Assembly: GCA_007922225.1 (NCBI GenBank)
Contig: ML679961.1
Span: forward strand, 72,644,890-72,708,889
Direction of reading: 5' to 3'
Length of the DNA: 64,000 nt
Source of the DNA: Emydura subglobosa
Lineage: Eukaryota > Chordata > Testudines > Chelidae
Shown here one piece after another: positions 23,020-35,050 of the stretch. Position 1 is the first letter of the stretch. Every line of letters starts with the position of its first letter. The position numbers were made by a program, and so were the translations under genes. The notes beneath the pieces were generated by a model. That model did no database searches. It had not been told where the DNA came from and saw only the letters and a list, made by a program, of their open reading frames with translations.

Positions 23020-23272
23020 TACTCACCCTATGGTTCTGGATGTATGACTCTATGGGTCATGTTCTCCTCTCCTCTGCTTCAGAGTTCCTTTCAATGTGCT
23101 CTGCAGTAGAGAGGGAACTGAGGGAGGTTTGCCCACATCACGTTATATAGCCCAGGGAGAATGCATGCAAGGGCCAAATGGACACTGCTACCTAAAAACT
23201 CTGATCTTAGGTACAGGGGACGAAGTGCACCTGGAGTGGAGCATCCATAGGGAAGCAGATTTTGAAGAATTA
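23020..23272 (+). repeat. DIRS 3' terminal region and terminal repeat, copy 2
   Basis: Contains 'gagaaggttactcaccc', a segment common near DIRS ends, then the terminal repeat shared with 19120-19295, finishing at GAAGAATTA. Confidence 0.7.
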
Positions 23273-23429
23273 TAGTAACTGCACATGGTGAATAAACTTC
23301 TTATCCCAGGTTGAGGTTTAAAGTTCTGTCATGGATTAAAAAGTGGTTGAGAGAGAAAGAGATCGAAGTTTAGGAATAAATGGTCATTTTTCCATATGAA
23401 AGGAGGTTAACAGTGAGGTGTCCCAATGA

Positions 23430-23690
23430 TCTATTCACCTGTGCAGGACAAATGGGGTTCTGATTGTTGAAAAAGGTTTTTGTGAAAATATTTTAGTTTT
23501 CATTGAAATAACAAAAAAGAAAAAAAGCATTGTTGCCAAAAACTGAAGGATAGTTGTTTTTTTTAAAATGAAACCCCAAATTTTTCTGTGGAAATTAAGT
23601 AAATTTAAAAAATTGTTTAAAAAATTTCAATACTTTTCAGGGGAAAACAAATCATATTCTGTCCAGCTCTATTCAGTAATGCTCTGAAGG
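23430..23690 (-). repeat. AT-rich dispersed repeat arm
   Basis: On plus it ends 'attctgtccagctct', the inverse of the 'agagctgg' start seen at 15011, after a long run of AAAATTT-type words. Probably one arm of the same family. Confidence 0.4.
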
Positions 23691-23799
23691 AGGAGATGAG
23701 TGAGGTGAAAAAAAATTGGAGAACAACATACCATTGTTTGGTTTGTCAATTCTAAAGCAGCTTATGGAGAGCTTTAGAAAGATTTTACCAAGCTAATCC

Positions 23800-25060
23800 A
23801 ATGCAGAAAAGTGCAAGGTAATGCAGATTAGAAAGAACAGTTTGAAACATTCAGGCACATTGATGGGTTATAAATTAACTGCAGCTATTCACAAAAAAAA
23901 TCCAGGGTATCATTATGGACAGATCACTGAAAACATCTGCTGAATATGCACTGGTAGTCATAAAAACCAAAGACCCATATTACCCTGTAGTAAGAAGAGA
24001 GAGAGAATAATACAGAAAATATTGTAATACCATTATAGTATACAATAGTGCCAAATGCAAAGTTTGTTTTTTGGTCTCTCCATCTCTGAAAGGAAAGAGC
24101 AGAAAAATAGAAAAGGTCCGGGAAACAGCAGCAAAAATAAAGTTTGATCCTACACTATTTTAAGTCAATATTAGGCTCTCATTGACTTTAATAATGCAGG
24201 CTCAGGACTGTTATACGTTATACATTGGGTAAAACTTCCATATGGAGAGAAATTGAAAATTAGACTGAGTTTATAAAAGAAGCTAAGAAGACAAGATACA
24301 GGAAAAACAAACTGATGAATAATATGCAGAAGTAAATCAGGAGCTCTAATTTGCTCTTTCAAATAATTAGAACTGGTTTATACTTTTAGAATGAAAAAAG
24401 TCAAAAATAGCCATTTTCAAAAATAATTTCTGAAAAAAATATTGTGTTTTGTGTTTTTAAATTTTTTTCCTTTGAAACCTGAAAATGAAGAAAATTGGGG
24501 GTTTCTAGTTCTTTTTCTCCTTCCTCTAATTCCTTTCTTGTCATTCAGTCTACTTTTTTCTGTTAATCCTGTTATTTATTTATTTAATTTTTCCTAGGGG
24601 GTTAGAGGGGAAACCCAAACATTTTCAATACATTCTTTGCCATAAAAATAATAATAAAATGTAATGAAAATGAATAAATTGTTCCTTTTAAAAAATGTGG
24701 AACAAAAAAAGACTTTGAAACTTTTTGCAAAAACTCATTATCACTTTTTAACCAGCTTTACAAATAAGACAAAGAAGAGATAACACTGATATTAAAATAC
24801 AACAAATTTAGAACAATTGTTTTTTTTTAATACACTGCAAATTAGCCTGTGGAAATTGCTGCCACAGTATATTAATGAAGGGACTATCTTAGTAAATTTC
24901 AGAAAAGACTAGACAGTTTATAAGGACAATAAGAATATAAATGTTTACACTCTCGAGGAAAACTATTTACATGGCATATCAATCCCCATGCTTTAGAATA
25001 AAGAAACCAGTAACTGTGCAATTGGGAAGAAACTTTCCTCATAGGTGTGTTACTGCTTTA
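23800..25060 (+). mobile_element. old L3-type CR1, interrupted
   Basis: Decayed RT C-terminus on plus: 'aaagtgcaaggtaatgcag' (KCKVMQ), 'gggtatcattatggacagatc' (GIIMDR), 'gaaaacatctgctgaatatg'; then, after interruptions, 'ttccatatggagagaaattg' and 'tagcctgtggaaattgctgcc' (VELLP). Two inserts break it: a hairpin-like unit at about 24146-24210, and an AT-rich block at about 24370-24740. Confidence 0.7.
24370..24740. repeat. AT-rich insert within the old CR1
   Basis: Runs of AAAATTTT, GAAAATG and TTTATTTA interrupt the CR1 reading. Composition matches the AT-rich arms at 4251 and 23430. Confidence 0.4.
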
Positions 25061-25209
25061 TTCTCTGTTATTGGGGATTAGATGAGGGAGTTTTACATTT
25101 TCCTCTGAAGCTTTTGGTATCTCCACTGTTGCAGAGAAAATACCAGATGGAGCTGTGGCAATAACTGATTTTTCATTTTGCTGGTAGTTCTGAAAAATAA
25201 ATAATAAAA

Positions 25210-25990
25210 AATCATAATAATTTGAGTCAACCCGAAACCAAATCATGTAAAAATTTTCTCTCCCTTCCCAGGTGAGTGTCCTAACTACCAGGCTAAGCTA
25301 TTGTAGGGAAGGGGTTCTCTCATTCTTTTCTGTTAAAGCTGTTCCCCTTGTGTGAAATACTTAAATATTCATTGGGTTAGCAAGAAAGCAACTGGAAATA
25401 AGGCATACATTTTTTTTCCAGTGAGAGTAATTAAGCACTGAACTGGTGGTTAGGGCACTTAGCGGGAAGGCCTGGGTTCAAGTCCCTGCTTCAAAGTAGG
25501 AATTTGAAACTAGGTCTTCTATATCTCAAGTGAGTGCCCGGGGCTATTGCCACTACCTCCTTGATTTTGTGAAGGTACCTAGCCATGTCTACACTAGACA
25601 GCTTACAGCAGCACAGCTGTACCAATTCAGCTGCTCTGCTGTTAGATCACTTGTGTAGCCGCTCTATGCCAATAGGAAAGAGTTCTTCCATTGGTATCAT
25701 TAATCCACTCTCAGTGAGCAGCAGTAGCTATGTCAGCCAGAGATGTCAGTGTAATTTATGTCACTCAGGGGCATGGGATACTCACAGCCCTGGGTGACAT
25801 AAATTACACCGACGTAAGTGATATTGTGGACGTAGCCTAGGTCTTCTAGTTCAGAAAAACAGAAATGCCTCGCATCAGAATGACCTGTTTTGACATTTGA
25901 GAGGGAGGAAAATGGAAACAATTCAAAATTGACATGAATTCACTAACTGTTTCAGTCAACCTAAAACTGCTTTTTTTCCCTCCCCTTGAG
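25210..25990. repeat. AT-rich repeat with tRNA-like core, carrying a nested MITE
   Basis: AT-rich arms enclose 'cccaggtgagtgtcctaac' and, on plus at 25444-25490, 'gtggttagggcacttagcg' followed by 'gggttcaagtccctgc', which contains a perfect B-box match (GGTTCAAGTCC). The MITE at 25576-25840 interrupts it; 'taggtcttctagttc' after the MITE resembles the 'taggtcttctatatc' before it. A short stretch at 25387-25440 also matches the CR1 at 28270-28318. Confidence 0.5.
25576..25840. mobile_element. MITE with internal hairpin
   Basis: The left end reads 'tagccatgtctacactag' and the right end 'attgtggacgtagccta', which are inverted repeats of each other with mismatches. The right half holds a near-perfect inverted repeat, 25749-25770 against 25788-25809 (21 of 22 pairs) with a 17-nt loop. 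No coding capacity. Related copies lie at 34882, 41485 and 51372. Confidence 0.7.
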
Positions 25991-27924
25991 AAAAGGTTGC
26001 ATGCAAAAAGTACATCCCTCTTTAATACTGAACTCAATAAACCATCATCAGTCTGATCTGGTTTGGTAATTCCTCTGTTTATACTCTACAGTGTGGTTTG
26101 GGTCCTGTGTATTTTAAAGTGCATCTTTCCCTCCATGCATTACGTTGCTACATCTGGAATGCTTTGAGCCAACATCTCCTAGGTTTGGTCATCTGTGTCT
26201 GGGGGCAAGACCTAATTGGTTACAAGCCTGTGGCTCTGCAATCCACTCCCCCTTTGGTTTGAAAAGAACAAGAGTGTGTTGACTGTCAGAGCATATGTTG
26301 GAGGCCATCTGTTTCCTCAGGCCTGGTGTAAGAGTGAGTTGGTGTGAAATTGCAGTGTGCTTTTGTTATCTAATATTGTTTGGCTTGTGTATTGCTTTTA
26401 TTGTAAATGTGGCTAGAGTTTGACAAAAGGTCCATCTTACAAATGGAACGGTTTAAACAAACCAACAAAACAAAAACACCTGTAAAGGAAGGAACATAGC
26501 AAAACATGTGGGCAGCTCAGAGTTACTGTGGGCAGAGAAGAGCCAAATTATAAAGTGGGAAGAAAAGGGTTCTTTAAATATGTTACTGTAACATATTCTT
26601 AAAATATGCATAAATTATGGCTTCAGTTCCATTTCAGGGCATTGGTGACACAACTCCTGTGGTTTATTATATGAAACGCCTGGGGTGATAGAATTAGAAC
26701 TGTATTGTGCCCCATTGCGGAAATGTTATTCCTTAAAATAAATTAGTATGCAACAGGAATGAGTGCTTTTTATTTGCTAAGCCTGCAGTCTTCTTGGTAC
26801 TGAATAGATATATGCAAGGAGAGGGAATTCCAGTTTTATACATGCTAGCATTACTAAAAACATGCTGTGTTCCTGATATAAATATGTGCTACAATATTTC
26901 ATAAACATAAAATGAAAGAGTATTTAATGTTTTGGGTCTGCAACATATTGGCAAGTCCTCAATGACTTCATATGCATTTGTTACTTCACAAAGCAGTCTT
27001 TGGCCAGCGGCATGCAGCCCGTCTCCTTAATTGACTGATCTGGCCACTGTGTCCAATTATGCACATTTCAGACCCTTGACCTTTGCACATTTATTTTTTC
27101 TTTGGGGAAGTGTTTTGATTTTTTTAAAATTAGTGCTGGTGAAAAGTGCTAGGTTGACAGCCCTGGAGCCTGAGGTCCTCCTTTTGTGTACAGAACACGT
27201 TCTACAAAAGCATCAGCCATTCAAACTTCCAAATTCACACTGTTTTGTCCATGTGCCTCAAAATTGCCCTGGAGAAATTCTCTCTAAGACTGAAGTGGGA
27301 ACTTCAGTCTTCACAATCATACAATGCTTGGCCTTTCTGTTGAGACTGCTACTTGAGATGGTAGCTCTCCTTATATGGACACTTTTCTCTTCATCATTAG
27401 ATTGAGACCACTGACTAACAGGTGATGAAATAGTCAGCAATTAGTAATGACTTTTGACTAACATCAACCTGCACTGAAGTCACATCAGTGACCTAAAATG
27501 GAATCCTATTATCCATCCTTCATGAGAGTAACTTATGTATTCTACATGTCTGGCAATTATTTTCTTCAAAGATCTTAATTCTTCAAGGAGATAAAATGGT
27601 TCTTCCCCAAAGAGACACCATGTAAATCTAATATTACCAGCCGGGATGTGTTAACAACAAACAGTCCTTCTTTTAAAACAAGTTGGGTAATATCTGACAT
27701 TTTCAGTTTTCAGAGGATACCTGATTATTATTTACATATCCAACAAATACTAATGGTAAATTACAGATGTCCCCAGATGATTATTTTTATTCACATTGGT
27801 ATTACATTTCTGTTCCTCATATTCCATTATTAAAATTAAACTAATGGTAAAGAATTATGGGGCAAGGGGCAAGGACTAACATATTTATTTTTAAAAAAAT
27901 TGGGGATGGTGATGGTAAATAATC
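25991..27924. other. unassigned stretch, no gene seen
   Basis: A 124-codon open frame on plus (27031-27405) rich in Leu/Val has no recognisable domain and no exon context, so I do not call it. The block around 27145-27370 might belong to a dispersed repeat. Confidence 0.4.
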
Positions 27925-28499
27925 AACTGAACAGGAGTTCCAGGGTAATACTGTGGCCAAAAGAGCTAATGCAATCCTGGGATACATAAACAGGGGATTT
28001 AAATAGGAGTGGGAAGGTTATTCTCTCTCTATTTAACACTGGAATGACCACTGCTGGAACACTGTGTTCAGTTCTGGTGCCCACAATTCAAGAGGGATAC
28101 TGATAAATTAGGCATGCTTTAGCTTAACAAAGAGAAGCTTAAGGGTTATGTGATTACAGTCTATATGTATCTACATGGGGAACAAAAACTTAATATTTGG
28201 CTCTTTAATCCAACAAAGAAAAGTATAACATGATCCAATGGCTGGAAATTGAAGATAGACAAATTCCAACTGGAAATAAGGCATAGTTTTTTTTCAAGTG
28301 AGGGTAATTAACCATTGGAAAAATTTACCAGTGGTCATGATGGATTCTCCATCACTCACAAATTTTAAGTCAAGAATGGATGTTTTTATAAAAGCTATGT
28401 GCTAGGAATTATTTGGGGGAAGTTCTCTGGCCTCTGTTACATAGGCAATCAGAGTAATCAGAGTGGTTCCTTCTGGACTTGGAATCTATGAATCTATAG
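27925..28499 (+). mobile_element. old CR1 3' end
   Basis: Contains 'gctaatgcaatcctgggata' (ANAILGY), 'gtgttcagttctggtgccca' (CVQFWCP), 'ttaaccattggaaaaattta' (NHWKNL), the CR1 3'UTR with 'tccttctggacttgg' and the tail 'aatctatgaatctata'. The tail octamer differs from that of the younger copies (ATTCTATG), so this is a different and older CR1 subfamily. Confidence 0.85.
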
Positions 28500-30990
28500 G
28501 CCTTTTCTTTCTGCTCCCGATCCGGCACTGGCCTCTCCTCTGTCCAGCTATACTGACTCATCACTATTAGTTTAAGTGTACTCTCCTCTTCACCTATAGC
28601 TGTCTAAAACAGGCTTACAACAGTGTCCCTCCACCACTATTGGGAAAGGTTGTGAAATTTTGAAGGAGTGGACATAAAACAGAATACTGAAGGATGCCCA
28701 ATAACAGGATGCTAGTCACATAGCATGGAGCATCTCTAAACACTCAGTTTCCTTTATAGGTCAGTTATTGCATGGTTACAAAAGTGATTGTTGCATTTAC
28801 AAAATAAATCAACTCTTGTTCATGTGGAGGGGGAAAAAAAAGAGCTGCTTTGCTCATTATGCTTGCATGTACCCAGAGACTCCATGGTACACAGACATAC
28901 CTTGGAGTGCTCTTTCTTATTAACATAATGCAACCCATTACAATTCTTTAAGTATGTTAATTTTTTGAATACATTCCAATTGACTAAAATATTCATGTCT
29001 AGGGTTAGCACAATTAGGGATGTTCACAACATCATTCAATGTTAATGGTAGTAGTGTGGTAAACTAATGCTTCCAATTAGTCAGGCCTCTGCATATAGGA
29101 TTGATCAAGGTCCAATATCAAAATCCCACTATTACTTCAACATCAGTAATTGTTGGGGGAAAATGGGAACAATATTGCATTGATTTTTTTCCAGAGTGTG
29201 TGTGTGTGTGTGTGTGTTGTGTTAACTGCTTCACAGCTGGGCTTCTATCCCAGCTCTTTTGATGCTGAAATTCTATTGATATTTCCCACCCCTCCCCCAC
29301 ACATTGAAGCTAGTGAAATGTAAATTCTATGTGTGGATGCATTTTGCTTTATGATCAGTGCTCTCTCTGTGTGTGTGCATGCATGTATACATATGGGGAA
29401 GATATATATGTATTTAATGTACACAGAGACCATGCATGGTACTGATAAAGTCTTATTTATCCATGGGTTTCATTAATAGCTACAGAAAGGATCTGCTAGT
29501 GCTATGGCCTGAAAGGGGAAGTCTTTCACTGAAGCCTCTTCAACAAAGCCTATTGCCTTGGGCTTCACCAGAAGAGAGACAGAATTGTTTAAGGTCAGAA
29601 TAGATGGAATTGCTTTTGTTTTCTGCGGCAAAAAAACTACTGATCTCCAAGGAATGCAATATAATATAAAGGTGTTTTAGGCTCATGTGGCTTTATCTGA
29701 ACTAAGGCAGGTTAAGTGATGTCTTACATATATTTTGTTGTATATGTTTCATGAGAAACTCTATTGTAGCTTAAAGAAAGGAGACTGGCCATATATGGTA
29801 AAATATATTTTTATTGGTGCATCATAAAATTTGCTCAGTTAGGAATCTGACACACAAATGTGTCATGCTAGAGTGTCTCAGAAAATGATGGAGACTCGCA
29901 ATGTGAAGTGAAATACATGAATACAATTTGCATCTTACTTTTATAGAGTTGGTGGTGGGGAAATATGGTTATTGTCTTCAAGTATGATCCACTTATCCAA
30001 GTGCAGTGAGGATCAGAACATTTTCTACTTTATACAACTATGCCTATCCTTATTTCACTTGACCCTGAATAAAGCTTTAATATTAAAATCAAACTGTCAG
30101 ATGGCAAGGAACTAATTCTTTCATTTCCAGAATTATACTACACCTGTCATGCTGTCATCTTCCTCTACTGACTTTGTATTTAAATCATACCTGCTGTCTA
30201 AGATCATCTAAGATTGGTTATGCGATATTGGGCCATAACTAGTACATCCAACACAACAGGAGGCGGCTTCCCTGTGCTATATGCAGTAGTACAGCACTGA
30301 TTCTCTACCTTAGTTAGTTCAGCAGCAGTAAAGAAGAGTTTTCATGCTAAGTGCTGGACAAAACTAAAATTCTTCCAAAATTTGGTTAAAATAAAAAAGA
30401 GAATTTTAGTGGAATCTAGTTAAAATATTTGTGCCATATTTTCCCCACAACTGTTACAAGTACCCAGATGCAAACTCCTTTTCAGATTTCCCAGTCATTC
30501 ACTTTATTTATGGAAGTTGAAAAAGAAACAAAAAACAAAACTGCCACTAAGATTGTACCACCTCTCAAATTGTCAGTTAGAATCTGAGGCAGAATAAATA
30601 ACAATGTAGGGTTGCGTTGTACAGAGTCCTCTATCTGTAAAGAGTCTAAAAGAATAGCAGAACTATGGGATTTAACCCTCCACATTCCCAGTTTTAGGTA
30701 AAGTAATGTAAATGATCTGTCATTCTTCATGTTTTACTACAGTACAATAGAAATGATAATAAATTGAACCTCATAAAAACAACCCTAGAAAATCAATGCA
30801 AAAATAATGAGCCAGAAACCTTTTTGTCAGTTTTTTCTTTGGAGCCAAAATTCTGCAAGAGTTAACCCTATTGTAGGTGGGGGGCAAAACTTAAAAAAAA
30901 GTAAATAAGTTTGTTGTATTTTTTCATACAACCTTCCAGGAGACAAAATCAAGTCACTTTCTTTTAGGAGGAGAGAGTAGTTTGTTGGAG
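28500..30990. other. unassigned stretch, no gene seen
   Basis: AT-rich DNA with a short GT microsatellite and no supported gene. Confidence 0.5.
29195..29217 (+). repeat. (GT)n microsatellite
   Basis: About eleven uninterrupted GT units. Confidence 0.9.
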
Positions 30991-30994
30991 TAGA

Positions 30995-31190
30995 AGACAG
31001 AGTTAAGATTCCTGATTTCTGTTCCTGGTTCAGCCACAGTCTTGTAGTGGGATTTGAGAGAAGTGACTTCAACATCTTGTGCCTCAGTTTCTCATCTGTA
31101 AAAGGGGGATGATAATAGTAATCTACCTGAAATGGATTTTCAGACCTAATTAGTGTTTGTAAAACACTTCCACATGAACTATATTATGCA
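30995..31190 (+). repeat. MIR/CORE-SINE-like element
   Basis: Order matches a MIR-type SINE: 'gattcctgatttctgttcctggttc' as a degenerate B-box region, 'ttgtgcctcagtttctcatc', 'tgtaaaagggggatgataat', 'taatctacctg', then 'gtttgtaaaacactt'. The tRNA head is incomplete. Confidence 0.7.
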
Positions 31191-32405
31191 AATGTGAAAT
31201 ATCAAGTCCCAGGGAAAACGCATCTCTTTACACTCATTAATAGATGTTAGCGGCACCAATATTATCTACTGTATTCCCATGCACAAAAAACATTCTTAAC
31301 CATCCAGGAGAAGGGCTATAGACTACTGAGTAGTTGCACTGAGCCTTATTGTGTCAGTAAGAGAAAGATCTATGGGCAATCAACCGGGAACAGCTCATGC
31401 CAGAAGAGCTGCAATTACTTACTAAATGTGTCCTGCTTATCCTAAGGAGATGGATTAGCTATCTAGCCATTTGAAACGCCATCACTACTCCATGCTAGAT
31501 AGGAATTAAAACTGCCTGCTCATTTATTTAAAGGTGCCTAAAAAGATAAGCACCTGTGTGTCTGTACAATAGTCTGGGAAGCTGGACAGATTGGACACTT
31601 GGCATGCTATATTGAAGCCACTTAAAAATAATTGTATCAATTTGAAGTGTTATGGGAAATGGTTATATATTGTTGTAACAGTTAATATTATTGTCCTGAA
31701 TAAATAGTTACATGGTATAATTATACTGTATATTCACATGAGGTTCCATCATATTTTACACTTACCTGTACATAATGGTATATAAATTAATGCATATCTA
31801 TTTTCTGTGTGGCTCTGTTGCATAAAGGAAGACATAGAGGTCCAAATTCTCTCCTGGCATAACTCTGTTAAAATCCATAGAGCTATGTCAGCAGAGAATT
31901 TGGCTCACAATATATGTAGGTAGGGGATACATGATTTGGATACAGATGTATTCCAGGCAAAAGATTGATATTAATGTGGTATTACAGTTGAGAAAAATCA
32001 AGTCAATCAAAAAGCTAAGAAATGCATAGGTAAGGTTGAAAGCTTATCCTTATCTTTATCCCTCTGTGCTTATGCTGTAAACCAGTCTCTATCATAATTT
32101 GTTAGGTAATGCAACTTATAATACAAATTGGAATTTCTTATATACCCCATTACAAAGAAGTCACACTAGAATATATGCAATCTTCATATGTGATTTGCTT
32201 TTAAGTCTTATGGTGACCTATAAAACAAGCCAAATTTGAAGAAACTTGGTATTTCTATAATCCATTCATTAATGCTTTCTTGGTGCTCTAGAGTTCCATA
32301 CTTTTTCTCTAATAAAATCAGTTGTGTCCTCTTCAATCCTTCCCAATGGTAACACACAGCCTATTTGCAACTCACTGTAGGAAATATGTATAACATAACG
32401 TGCTC
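31191..32405. other. unassigned stretch
   Basis: AT-rich; no gene or repeat recognised. Confidence 0.45.
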
Positions 32406-33021
32406 TGTGATGGGGTGTGCTCCCAAGAGTGGCCCTGCAAGAGCTGAATTAGGCCAGGTGTGCCCAATCAGCTAATTAGAGAGAGGCTTACCTGTCCATG
32501 AACAGGTAGGGCCTGTAGAAAGGACAGGAAAATGGAAACAGAAAGGGTTGCTGGAAAAGACTGTAGTCATTCCCACGGAAGAGGGAGGTGTGTTTGAAGG
32601 ACTTCAGAGACAAGTTGCCTAAAGTTACTCCCTGAGAGGAGGAGGGGAGGAGACTGGCAAACCCAGAGGAGTGAGGAGGACCAGAAGATATAGAAGCAGT
32701 TCAGGCAAAGGCAGCACGCTGCAGGGAAGGGACATTAGCTGAGAGCTGGAATCTGGGGTAGTTAGCGTGTGTGGAAGACTGACTGAGAGTGCTGGAGAGC
32801 AGAATTTTGATACGTTTTCCCCTGTAAGGGGAAATCACAAGAGTGAACTAGCTGGAAGGCTGAGTCAGGAAGAAGATGGCTGTGGTTCCTGAGAGTGAGG
32901 GGCTGCAGAGGAGAAACTGACTGGGTGTAACTGCTGGAAGGGGTTGTTGGCCTGATTGAGCTAATCCCCAGAACTGCCAGCAAGTGGTGCTGTCCAGGGG
33001 TGAATAGAGCAAAGCCTCACA
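32406..33021 (+). mobile_element. probable solo LTR
   Basis: About 616 bp starting TGTGATGGGG and ending CCTCACA, i.e. 5'-TG...CA-3' with a short TGTGA/TCACA inverted repeat. It is flanked by TGCTC (32401-32405) and TGCCC (33022-33026), a 4-of-5 match that could be a decayed target duplication. It contains an 8-bp perfect hairpin (32816-32834, TTTCCCCT/AGGGGAAA) and a smaller one at 32490-32507. No internal retroviral coding region accompanies it. Class unproven. Confidence 0.5.
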
Positions 33022-34881
33022 TGCCCCCACTAACAGCATTTTCCTTGCCTCTGATGGTTTTTTACATATTTATTGCACTCATTCTTAACACCCATCCCCC
33101 AAATGTCACTGACTGTAGAGTAACTAATACCCCCTTCCACCAAAATGCTATTCTTTCTCTGGAGGGAGCAGAGCAGGGATAAGGAAGGAAGAGGATGGTT
33201 CTGTAGTTTGTTAATGCATTATACAGACTTCCACCTATAGGCCAGCTGCTCATTTGGCACCAGACCATTAAAAAGTACTGCCACAGCCCAATGGCTTAAC
33301 TCATACACATGATTCCAACTAACCCATTTAAAAATAATCTGCAAACAAGGGTATTTTTTAATTGCTGTGAGAGTGCTATGTAACTGAATCACTTTTCAGA
33401 TCTGGCACTGTGTCAGCTTGCAGGCTATGGAGCCTCAAGTCTTCTGTTTAATTGCAGAATTGTTACAGCACAGGAAGAAGCAATGCAAGCTTTTCTACTA
33501 TGCTTCCAGCATAGTGCCTCCTTTCTGCATGAGTTCACTGCAAAGCCAATGTTGCAAGAGAAAATTGACTTGTTGCACAAGTTAATATTGGTTTATTGTT
33601 GCAAACCTTTTTCAGATATGTAAGGGTCTGAACACACAGTCCATGGCAGCTCACCTCCTTTGTCGCTACGCCAGGGTATCCTTCTGTTTGATGAACCAAT
33701 GAATGAGGGAGAAAGAAATGGAGTGGTGACTGCTGCCTTGATGCTTTTCTCTGCTTGAACGAGGGAAGCCCAGCTGCTTTTAGACAACAAGACTTAGAGA
33801 ACCAGATTACACACTGAGAATAATTAGGAGGACATGGAACTCATTTAATTATTCCAAGGCATTATTCAAATTATTGCACAGCAACTGCTGTGCTCCACTA
33901 CCCTCTGGTTCCCATGAATGTAAAGTTGCCTACTTTTAAAATCACCAGTGCCAGGACACCCAGGAAAAAGTGTAAGGAGAAATTCCTGAGAGCAAAGTTA
34001 TTTTGCCCCCTCTTTTTTCACCTTTCTGGTTGACCCAGATAATTTCCCACTTGGCACGACAAATACCTTGAGATAGATGCTATAAAACAAATCATGTGAC
34101 TCATCTCCTTTCTCTGAAGATAGATTTGGGAGTCTCCACTTTATCCTTCTTCCCCAATACTTGACATTCAATGCTCTTTTAGAATGTGCAGCACCATCTC
34201 CTCTAGGGGAAGGGGGGAAGCGGGAAAGAGCAATAAAGAGAAAGGACACTTTGATTTTGCAACTTCGGGATTGGGGGTGATGCGTACGCATATGCACGTA
34301 CTCACACAAACAAAAATCCTCCAAAGGAAGAATTGGTAACCATGGCAACACTGAGGCCATGTTCTGCATAAATGTAAAATCCCAGCTGTTTAGGGCCATA
34401 TGCAAGCTATATTTATCCACTGCTGAGTGGCAAGTGAGTTTAGAGTTAATTCTTCCCAAAGGCGGTGAGCCCTGGACCTTTAATATTAGCTTATGTTCCC
34501 TTTGCCTTAGTGCCTTGTAGTTTATCACTTCAGCAACACAGTAGCTGTGAATATATGCAGGGAAAAAGCATTGATGTACCTGATCACCAAATTAATTCAA
34601 GTGGTCAGGTGTCCTGCCTTTATACCTAATGCTTCAACAAATGCACTGGAGTAGTAATTCTAAAAATAAAAGTACAAAAGACAGCTAATTAGGTTGTATA
34701 ATTAATGGCAGACAGTTCTCATGCTCCCCTTTCCAGTTCCATTTCTCATATAACAATACTAATAAATACTTGCACTTTCAGTCTGAGTGACTTTCCTTTC
34801 AGATTAAGGAAATCAACAAAGAAAAAAAACTGACACATTTTTACGGGGGGGAAGAGGGGAAGAGACCAGATGTGAGTAAGG
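33022..34881. other. unassigned stretch, one long chance-like open frame
   Basis: A 176-codon open frame on minus (33998-34528) is among the longest outside repeats, but its translation has no low-complexity, membrane or domain signature I recognise. In DNA of this size an open frame of this length can arise by chance. Confidence 0.4.
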
Positions 34882-35050
34882 CCATGTCTATACTATTACT
34901 TATGCCACCAAATTTTGTCATTCGGGGGGTGAAAAACACAGAAAAACACCCCCCTGAGTGACGTAAGTTTCACCGGCATAAGTGGTAGTGTGCACAGAAA
35001 TGGGATATACTCTTCTAGAGAGTGGAGAACAATGTTAGCCTATTAGGGTC
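34882..35050. mobile_element. MITE fragment, same family as 25576
   Basis: Starts 'aaggccatgtctatactatta' and contains 'ccctgagtgacgtaagtttcaccgg' followed by 'cataagtggtagtgtgca'. These are the same words as the right end of the 25576 copy. The left part is shortened; one hairpin arm pair around GGGGGGTG/CACCCCCC remains. Confidence 0.6.

Larger units (their letters stand above)
19596..23272 (+). mobile_element. DIRS element, 3' part (end of gag, RT, RNase H, tyrosine recombinase, ITR)
   Basis: The plus strand continues the DIRS protein order: the end of gag (EGQLLARIS at 19599, then LFVEKTD near 19770), RT (from about 20270), RNase H (about 21000-21410), a conserved region after RNase H with WECP-like DHEWEIDPSI, then a tyrosine recombinase (about 21850-22900) and the 3' terminal repeat. 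DIRS elements integrate with a tyrosine recombinase rather than an integrase and leave no target duplication. Frameshifts and stops throughout make this an old inactive copy. Confidence 0.87.

Noticed and set aside
27031..27405. 124-codon Leu/Val-rich open frame on plus
   Set aside because: Looks membrane-like only because of composition; the block may be part of a dispersed repeat.
33998..34528. 176-codon open frame on minus
   Set aside because: No domain, signal or exon context; an open frame this long is not unexpected by chance in 64 kb over six frames.
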